A program made the position numbers and the translations under genes. The notes under the pieces were generated by a model that was given only the letters and a program-made list of their open reading frames with translations, did no database searches and was not told the DNA's origin. This document shows, in pieces, positions 56,644 through 64,000 of a stretch of 64,000 nt of DNA. This DNA is from Neckera pumila. Its lineage: Eukaryota; Streptophyta; Bryopsida; Hypnales; Neckeraceae. Location: assembly GCA_963969595.1 (NCBI GenBank), contig OZ018411.1, forward strand, positions 22,876,545 to 22,940,544, read 5' to 3'. Position 1 is the first letter of the stretch; every line of letters begins with the position of its first letter.

Positions 56644-58675
56644 AAACAATGCGATGTTTTTCATTTAGTTTGTCCACGTCTTCTACTATAAAGTTAATGT
56701 TCAAATTATCTAAGTTATTATTGTCATTGGCATCATCAACAACATCAACAACATTTGAATAACCAAATTCATTCAAATCTTGAATGTCAAAAAAATCTTC
56801 AATGCGTTTAGCATTAAACAATAAATGTTCATTAATGGACAAAATCGCTTTGCTATAGCGATTTTGATCATTACGCCAATCATTAGACATAGCGTCAATA
56901 TGTCTCTTCAACAAACCAAGAAGATCCAATGATTGTCCAAACACAAGAAGCGTTGCAAACAATTGTCGAATTTGTCTAGGCAATGCAATGATGGTTGCCT
57001 CCTAGAGACAATTGTCCCATTCACCATCATCTTGTAAAAGTCCTCTTGCAATGCAAGCGGCTTTGTACGTTGGATGTACCTTATTTTGAAAACAAAATAG
57101 GTCATCAAAAGAAGTTGGTGCCTCAGCATAAGTCAAGAACAAACGCAAGTAAAATAATTTGGTATCTACAGGAACCATATTTATTCTACCAAAAACTTTT
57201 ATCTTGCGTTGTCTTCTTTCCCACAAATTTTTCTTCTCATTCCACTTATAGTGCAATGGAAGATCCTTGTATCGAAGAAGCATATGATTGTTTTGATTGC
57301 CAAAAGCAATCAAGGCACAAATGCGGCAATTGAGTTCAAAAAACTTTGTAGGTTTGGTTTTAGTGTTTTGATCAATCATTGATTGCAGAGATGTTCCTTC
57401 TTGGAAGATAACATATTGTTAATCGGGAAGATAACATATTATTAATTGGGAAGATAACATATTGTTAATCTAGACGATCAGGAGGACTTTGACCTGGTTC
57501 AAGCTCACTAATGATCTCAGACCAATTTGGATTACATGTCATTGTAACAAATAAATCCGGTTTGCCTAAAACTCTAACTAAGACCATACTATCATGAAAG
57601 AGTTTTTGCATGTATCGAGGAGATCCAATGAATGTTGCAGGTAAAACAATGCAACGCCCAATGCGTCCTGCACTGTCGTCGTGCATAGCATCTACAATGC
57701 TCTGATAACATTCTGCTCAAAGTTCTGCTTGATGATGTTTAATAAAAAGCAAGTTTTCATGTTCTACACGCAAATATTGATCTACTACATATTGCTGGAA
57801 TAATCTACTAGTCCTATGCAGTACATTAGATTCGGGTTGCTTATGAAGCATATATTGGACAAATGACTTTAAAATCACCCTAGTATTTGCTTTAAAAGTG
57901 GGTGACCACCCGCATCGACCATCTGGAAACAACAAAAGGTAGGATAAAGTATCATAAGCTGGATCAATTGCCCTTATTCAATGTAAACCTCCACCAAGTT
58001 GGTGAAGAATAATATCTCGACCGGATTCTAAATGTTGTTCATCAAGAACAACAGTAGCAACCTCTGGAACCACAGGTCAATTACATTGACGACAATATTC
58101 ACCGGCAAGAGTCTCACTAGAGATATGAAGTTCCATGTTATGTCCTCCCAAAAGAACATGACGTGAAGACTTAAACCCACGAACCAATGCATTGATTGAT
58201 TCTAAAACCTCTTGGATGTTATTAATGGTTTCACGATCAAAATCATCAAAAATCTCTAAACAACAATTGATTTGCAAATCATCATCTAAAAAATAAATTT
58301 GTGCAAATCTTGCACCATGATCTATTTCGGGTTCTAAATCTCCATTGTGATGGCATAACTCTCCATTTACACAAAAAGTATATACTCCTCGACCCTCGGC
58401 CTAGCCAAACTAAAATTTACTACGCATACTTGTAAACACAAATGCTTGATTATATTTTCTAATGGATTTAAGAAATCCTCTCGAATTGGGTGTAATACCC
58501 ATAAAAAGCTCATTGAGTATCGGATGAACAGTAGGATGGCTAACGTGTTCACTAGCAACTTTGCCATTGTAACAACAAATTGTTGTATTTTCTTTCCTAA
58601 AACGAAATGCTAAACATTTTGGACATTGAATAGACATTGGATAGACATAGATCTATTACTATCAATGTCAACATC
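56630..58675 (-). pseudogene. Helitron Rep/helicase remnant
   Basis: Minus-strand pieces in order: CPKCLAFRFRKENTTICCYN and KYNQAFVFTSM (58,637-58,410); FKSSRHVLLGGHNMELHISS; LLFPDGRCGWSPTFKANTRV and FQQYVVDQYLRVEHENLLFI (57,935-57,717); IGRCIVLPATFIGSPRYMQ and GKPDLFVTMTCNPNWSEI (57,686-57,465), the Helitron_like_N signature; PTKFFELN with YKDLPLHYKWNEKKNLWERR and HPTYKAACIARGLLQDDGEW (57,379-57,002); and MPRQIRQLFATLLVFGQ to DVDKLNEKHRIVFNAT, the start of the helicase (56,983-56,632). The HUH nuclease motifs, the catalytic tyrosines and all later helicase motifs are missing, so it cannot act. Two stops in the N-terminal part and a 23-bp repeat insertion at 57,402-57,470 add to the damage. 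It ends abruptly against the MULE-like gene, and no CTRR end is visible. Confidence 0.88.
57402..57470. repeat. Three tandem copies of a 23-bp unit inside the Helitron ORF
   Basis: Unit GGGAAGATAACATATTGTTA plus three bases, at 57,402, 57,425 and 57,448, with two or three differences. It lies exactly where the HUH nuclease part of the Rep domain should be, and adds a stop to the Helitron frame at 57,465. Confidence 0.9.
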
Positions 58676-58960
58676 TACATAGTCATTGATTGTGAACAAA
58701 GCCTGAGCTAAAGTCTACAAAAGATGACAATCTTGAATTCTAAAACTTGCACTTTAGAATGTAGAAACTTTTCAAATCACAAAAAGAAGATGAGTTTAAA
58801 ATTGCACCTATATAACTTGTGCTCCAAAAGTATACACCACTTAAATATGCTCCACCTCACTCCAAATTTTTCGTCTCCTAACATCTATAATACATCAACA
58901 TACATTCAACAACAAAATTTTGGATGTTGGCATCAGTTTCAAAATTTAAGTCAAATTTGG
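58676..58960. other. No gene seen
   Basis: AT-rich stretch between the Helitron remnant and the minisatellite, with one chance ORF (58,724-58,969, plus). Confidence 0.4.
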
Positions 58961-60000
58961 CCGAATTGATCAAATTCAAATCAATGTGCATCAAATTGAT
59001 CAAACCATTGAAATTATATTCAATTGTTTATATTTGCATAAAAAAATCTTAAAGTTATTCAAATTCGATTCTAAGTAGGACAAACTATCGACATTAGTTA
59101 ACATTGCATTAATAACATTTGACTCATATTGTTCAAATAAAACTCATATTGCCCAAATTAGATCAAATGATGTTTAAATTGCTCAAATTAGGTCAAATTG
59201 TTGACATTAAGCTCAAATTAGATTACATTGCTCTGAAGTAAACTCAAATTGTTCATATTAAGTTCAAATTGTTGACAATATGCTCAAATTAGGGCAAATT
59301 GCTCCAAATTACACTTAAATTGCTCACATTAAACTCACATTAGATTACATTGCTCATATTAAGCTCAAATTGCTCACATTAGGTCAAATTGTTGACATTA
59401 AGCTCAAATGAGAATACATTACTCCAAATTACACTCAAATTGCTCACATTAAGTCAAATTGTTGACATTAAACTTAAATTAGGTTACATTGCTCCAAATT
59501 ACACTTAAATTGTTCACATTACACTCAAATTGTTCACATTAAGTCAAATTGTTGACTTTAAATTCAAATTAGGTTACATTGCTCCAAATTACACTTAAAT
59601 TGCTCACATTATACTCAAATTGTTCACATTAAGTTCAAACTGTTGACATAAAGCTCAAATTAAATCAAATTAGGTTACATTGCTCCAAATTACACTCAAA
59701 TTGCTCACATTACACTCAAATTGTTCACATTAAACTCAAACTACACTCAAATTGCTCACATTAAGCTCAAATTGTTCACATGAAGTCAAATTGTTGACAT
59801 AAAGCTCAAATCAGGTTACATTGCTCCAATTACACTTAAATTGCTCACATTAAGTCAAATTGTTGACTTAAAGCTCAAATTAGGTTACATTGCTCCAAAT
59901 TACACTCAAATTGCTCACATTAGGTCAAATTTTTGAAATTAAACTCAATTTAGATCAAATTGCTCACAAATTGCTTAAATGAAGCTTATACTATTCACCT
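58960..60000. repeat. AT-rich minisatellite, irregular units of about 65-100 bp
   Basis: Built from the words TTACATTGCTCCAAATTA, CACTCAAATTGCTCACATTA, GTCAAATTGTTGACATTAA and AGCTCAAATTA in recurring order. The first word returns at about 59,343, 59,410, 59,474, 59,573, 59,664, 59,815 and 59,884, so the array is best preserved from 59,340 to 59,930 and fades towards both ends. Confidence 0.85.
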
Positions 60001-60011
60001 TAGATTAAAAC

Positions 60012-60060
60012 GCTCCAAGAATGCTCCAAGAATGCTCCAAGAATGCTCCAAGAATGCTCC
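60012..60060. repeat. 11-bp tandem repeat GCTCCAAGAAT, four copies plus a partial
   Basis: Perfect units at 60,012, 60,023, 60,034 and 60,045, then GCTCC at 60,056. It borders the minisatellite and shares its GCTCCAA word, so it may have arisen from it. Confidence 0.95.
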
Positions 60061-60493
60061 AATTGCTCTAATTTGGGTCTAAATATATCAATCTCTTGTA
60101 TTAGATTAGATTGAAACTCAAATGACATTTAAATTTTTCAAATGAAACTCAATGTTCAAACCACCATTCTATATATGAATTCCAAATTTGCTCAAAACAA
60201 ATATAAAGAAGATACCTTGGAGATATTGTTGAGCCCAAGAACACCACCACTTGATCAATTTCTTCCTTCACAACCAATGGTGACTAAAATTGAAGAATTG
60301 AAAAATAAAAACTTTGTGAATACTTTGTTGTGGAAACCAAAATTGCTTCAATCTTAAAAAAGTTTCAAATCATTTGATAGTAAGAACAAAACATTAGAAT
60401 TGGGAACACTCAAAGCTTAGAAAATCATAGAATCGTGGAAGTGAAATGAAGTGTGAAGCCAAGAAAACCTAAACCTTCATAATATCACTGTAC

Positions 60494-60641
60494 CTGTGTA
60501 ATATCACATTTTTACACTGTGTGATATTACAGAGGCATAGTGGCCGTTGAAACTCTGTAATATCACACAGTGTTAAAATGTGATATTACAGAAGGATTGG
60601 AACTCTGTAATATCACACAATTTAAAAATGTGACATTACAG
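60494..60641. repeat. Three tandem palindromes built on TGTAATATCACA
   Basis: Units 60,494-60,532, 60,555-60,591 and 60,604-60,641. Each has CTGTAATATCACA (the first unit without the leading C and T in place), about 11 bases, then TGTGATATTACAG, giving a 12-13-bp stem. Unit 2 is a perfect 13-bp stem; unit 3 has one mismatch. A further half site (AATATCACTGTACC) lies at about 60,481. The 390 bp from 60,061 to 60,480 before it shows no gene. Confidence 0.9.
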
Positions 60642-62357
60642 AGGACCTTGTGATTTTAGTAGTATGATAGAGAAGGCTAAGGTGAAGGTGGAAATTGTGG
60701 GAGGCCAGTAATCGTTGTGCCCTAGTTAGTAATTATTTGGTTCTCTGTTTTCAGCCGGTAGATTATGTTAGATGCCGGCAGATGGAATATCACGAGTCTC
60801 CCACAATTATTTTGTCCAGTACATATCATCGACCTATTGGTGTTTTTTGCTCAGAATGCAGATGGTATTACGAAAAACAGTGTTTGTGACACGTGATGGA
60901 TTTTGAGTTCTAAGCTCTGATTGAGGGAGGAGCTTTGCTAAACAGACTTGGTTTGTAGCTTCTGTTAGTGAGGACGTTTTAGTTGGTGTTTGGTGGTGCG
61001 TTCTAAGGGTGGTTTCGATGTAAGTCATTGTCAGATTTAGGGTACTTCGATTTCGGAGTGGTGGTAGGGCTTTCATTGAAAGAACTGTGATTGAATGTGT
61101 GGATTTTGGTGTTTATTGAGAAAGGCTGTGGACGCTATATGGTAGAACCACCCACAGTCGATCACTTAAGCGATTCTGTGCATGATCTGTAGAAGGCAAT
61201 GTAAATTTTCTTCCCTTTGAAAGATAGAAATGACAGGTATTGCAAATTCTTTGTTATTTTTTTCCTTGAATTCAAATTACTATGAGCTTTGGAAGCCCAA
61301 AGTTGGCTTGAACCCATATCCAATGTCTAAACTCTTCCAATCAAGAACTACTTTCCCGCTCTCTACTTCCTACTTTCTTGCTCACTACTTTAGTCCAAAC
61401 CTTGAAAAGGAGAAAAAAAATATTCCAAGCTTTGGTTGGAAATAACTGCACCCTACACCCTGGTTGGGAATGGGTGGTCCTACCATACAAGTTCTTGTGA
61501 ATGTAATATGTTGCAACTATACAGTGCAGTAGGTGATGTATCAATCAGTGCCTTTCAGGTGTTCCAGTTGTTAGTGGTGGTTGCTATTGTATCTACAGTG
61601 TCGCTGAATTCTCGGACAAGTTTTGGTCATTTCAGAAACGTTTGGTTTGGCACCTGGCGAAAGGGTTCAGGTTTCAAGAATTTGATGTAATTATGTGACT
61701 GTATTTTACCTTGGAAAATGTAGCATGTTTGTCGCATGAAGAGAAAGAAAACTGATCCCAATGTTTCATGCTTTCGTAGATATCCTTCCTGTTATGAAGT
61801 AGGTGATGTATCAATCAGTGCCTTTCAGGTTTAGGGTACTCATTTGATATAACTGAACATTTGGTGGCACCTCCAGTGATTCTCAACCCTCAACAGTCCC
61901 ACGACCCACAAAGTCCCTAATGACAAAATAAACAGATGTTGTCGAATGACCTAGATCTATCGAACACTGCACTCCTTTAGAACCAGATTCGTGCACTCCA
62001 ACGATGCGATCGTTCTCCTCTACCATCACGCTTCACATCTTCGTAGTTTCAGCAATATCTATCAAGAGATGTAAAAGATGTAAAAGATTGTCATGTTCCT
62101 TTATCGTAGGGCACTGTCCGTGGGAAACTTGTGCTACCAACTGTAAGAATTGCATTCAAAATCCAAAGTACCTGGGAACCCATGATACATCCTGCAGACT
62201 TCAACGCAATAGTGAAATTCTTCGACGGGATGTCTGATATAGATATCTCTGTCAATCAATGTGGGCTCTGTATTGCAGTAACCGCAATCAAAATGAGATG
62301 TAGGACCTCAGTTCGTCACTAATTCAAGCCAGCACCCAAGCTAAACATGATAAATGA
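60642..62357. other. Region between palindromes and the O-methyltransferase gene
   Basis: No gene I can support. Short plus ORFs (60,695-60,889, 61,230-61,445, 61,436-61,690) lack any domain. The last few hundred bases must contain the 3' UTR and polyadenylation site of the minus-strand O-methyltransferase, but no clear AATAAA stands out. Confidence 0.4.
61528..61830. repeat. 33-bp exact direct repeat (61,528-61,560 and 61,798-61,830)
   Basis: Both copies read AGTAGGTGATG through to CCTTTCAGGT with no difference; start points are 270 bp apart. The 237 bp between the copies has no recognised feature. Confidence 0.95.
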
Positions 62358-64000
62358 TCAGTGCTTCCTGCAGAGTGTCATGCCATCACCAATCGTTACC
62401 TGCAGTAAACTAGATTCAGTACAATCCATTGAATACTAACCTCAGAAAATAATTCAAACCAAGAAAAGACCACACAACATAAAAATCTACAGGCAGTGAG
62501 AATGCATCAAGAGAGAAAAAAACACAAATTTCGGCACAACGATGCGTGATACTAACCATGGAGACACTTATTCTTTCATCTACTGCTAGGAATTTGTTGA
62601 ATTCGCGAAGAGATTGAGTACTCTTATCGTTCACCTGTGAGGAAAAACAAATGCCCACCATCAAAGCCGACACAACATTTCACAAAACTCTCTTTTGAAC
62701 CGTATGTTCTAATGTTGTCCTTATTACCAGAATGCACTCTCTGGACCCGAAATACACAAAGAAAGCTGGGAGTGGAGAAGTAAAGTGCACATACCAAGGG
62801 ATCTGCGGTTTTCCCATACCAAAGCGTGTTATCAACAACTATTAATCCATTGGGTTTGACCTGCAATGACAGAACACCCGAGCAGAGAAACAGAGCCAAC
62901 ATCTATCATGTTACGAACTCCCTGATGAACTCGAGGAAGAAGACCCACAAAGATACTCTAGTATGCTAAGGAAACACAATAACTAACAGGGAGAAGGAGG
63001 CAGCCACTACTCAAATTCAGCATTATCACAAAAGAACAAAAACTAAACCACTTGCAGATTGAATCAAGAAAATCACGGGAATCTTACCAGCTGGAGTAAG
63101 AGTTCATAGTACTCACGATACATCCTCTTATCTGCATCTAGAAATGCATAGTCATAACTGCGTATACACTCCACAAAGACACGAGGGACAGTGGATAAGG
63201 AAGCATCCAAATGGGAACAGCGACATTTACGGGACAAGCGGTAGGCATGATGTCGGAAATAAATATAACCCGGTAAAGAAGAGAAAATCATACCGCTATT
63301 CTTCTGCTTTGAATGAGAATACCAATGGTAAGTGAAATGATAGCATTTTTCTCATAACTGAGATCAAAATACAGAGGTATCGGACAGAAAGAAGGAGGTA
63401 GTTGCAACACCTGCCAGCTTCACCGTTTTGCAGAAGGTCATTCAGTGAATCTACTGCTAAGCCATGCCTGATATCCACCTGGTCCCGACCCATCATTGAT
63501 AGCGTCAACACTTAGGAAGTAGCCGATTCTTAATTGCTGAACAAGTCGCAGCAAAAAAGAAAAAGATTAGCCAGATTGTAACAGACTACGTACCTTGTGT
63601 GAAACACCTGCACGTCTGTAGTACTCACTTGCTACGGCTAAAGATCTTTCATCTCTATCACAGGCTACCAGCCGCCCTCCTTCTGGAAGCACCAAGGCTA
63701 CAGTCAGAGAAGAATACCCCTGCACAGGCATTCATGACTTGCGTAAGGATTCTCAGCACGTATTCGGGATTTCAAAACTGAAGCGGAACATATGAATGGG
63801 CATCCCTAACACGAGAAAGGTATACGGACGATATCACCTACAAAAATAGAAAACCGGACAGGAGTACTACAGAGGACTCACTCGTGCAGGTCTGGCATTC
63901 TATAATTGCTAAACCAGAATGGAACACAAGAAAGAATAGGTTTCGTACATGAAACACACCAACTTCAATGCACCGTCTTGCTCCTATTAGTTGCACAAGA
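62358..64000 (-). CDS. SAM-dependent O-methyltransferase, CCoAOMT superfamily (3' part of gene)
   Basis: Transfers a methyl group from S-adenosylmethionine, usually to a catechol-type hydroxyl, with a bound metal ion. Seven exons read on the minus strand: 64,000-63,949 (continuing beyond the window), 63,719-63,594, 63,478-63,411, 63,157-63,088, 62,860-62,795, 62,634-62,557 and 62,399-62,358 (stop TGA). All six introns have GT...AG and the phases agree. Motifs: LIGARRCIEVGVF then GYSSLTVALVLPEGGRLVAC (SAM-binding loop), YDYAFLDADKRMY (metal-binding aspartate), LIVVDNTLWYGKTADPLVND (metal-binding DN pair), and a C-terminal GDGMTLCRK. The sequence and exon layout are closer to the plastid-type OMTF3/MdmC-like branch (Arabidopsis At3g62000 type) than to the lignin CCoAOMT. 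H stands for the usual T in GVFTGYSS, split across an exon joint. No frameshift or stop: probably functional. Substrate unknown. Confidence 0.9.

Noticed and set aside
58960..60060. CRISPR-like array
   Set aside because: Repeats are irregular, the 'spacers' are themselves repeats, and the context is eukaryotic. It is a minisatellite.
1..64000. tRNA or rRNA genes
   Set aside because: I saw no convincing tRNA A/B-box pair with an acceptor stem, and no rRNA core sequence. A covariance-model scan would be needed to exclude a decayed tRNA.

Overview
The window looks like repeat-rich nuclear DNA of a land plant. Three gene fragments or genes carry plant-type signatures: an O-methyltransferase gene with clean GT-AG introns at the right edge, a CYP78A-like cytochrome P450 remnant and an AINTEGUMENTA/PLETHORA-type AP2 remnant. 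The rest is transposon sequence (CACTA, Helitron, MULE-like, LINE, a CACTA-type MITE and LTR-like elements). The introns are short (115-253 bp), which fits a compact or seedless plant better than a fern or conifer, but I cannot name the genus.

Layout. 1-13,685 is AT-rich DNA holding a LINE endonuclease fragment (about 6.87-7.85 kb), a MITE-like repeat block (9.2-9.7 kb), a 225-bp fold-back MITE with a 3-bp target duplication (9,823-10,047) and a GC-rich AP2 pseudogene (11.76-12.8 kb). 13,686-32,130 is one nested stack. LTR-like element A contains element B, and B contains element C. A also contains a 7.55-kb CACTA transposon, which itself contains element F. 32,131-37,569 has no recognisable gene but several tandem repeats. 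A CYP78A fragment (37,570-37,911) ends exactly where divergent element E (37,912-41,441) begins.

From about 41,490 to 52,865 an unfamiliar, decayed minus-strand gene is split by elements D (45,138-48,778) and G (49,185-52,497). One part has a ParB-like DGKHRLAAW motif and another looks loosely like a DNA methylase. 53,738-56,643 is a decayed MULE-like transposase, abutting a truncated antisense Helitron (56,630-58,675). 58,960-60,641 is minisatellite, an 11-bp tandem repeat and three near-perfect palindromes. 62,358-64,000 is the 3' part of the O-methyltransferase gene, the only intact-looking cellular gene.

The most interesting system is the A-G family. Seven copies fall into three sequence groups, 3.3-3.65 kb each. 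They have TG...CA ends with short imperfect inverted repeats, and four of the seven have a 5-bp target duplication. Each carries one long ORF (about 550-680 codons) for a coiled-coil protein with a conserved core (PEKPTR followed by NTIFG). None contains a pair of terminal repeats, a reverse transcriptase or an integrase. The best reading is that each copy is a solo LTR of a large retrotransposon whose LTR carries its own gene. The ORF lies in a long U3, followed by a second TATA-like box about 0.9-1 kb before the 3' end and by a conserved non-coding tail with a hairpin found in all seven copies. C, D and G are each only one stop codon away from an open frame, so the family was active fairly recently.
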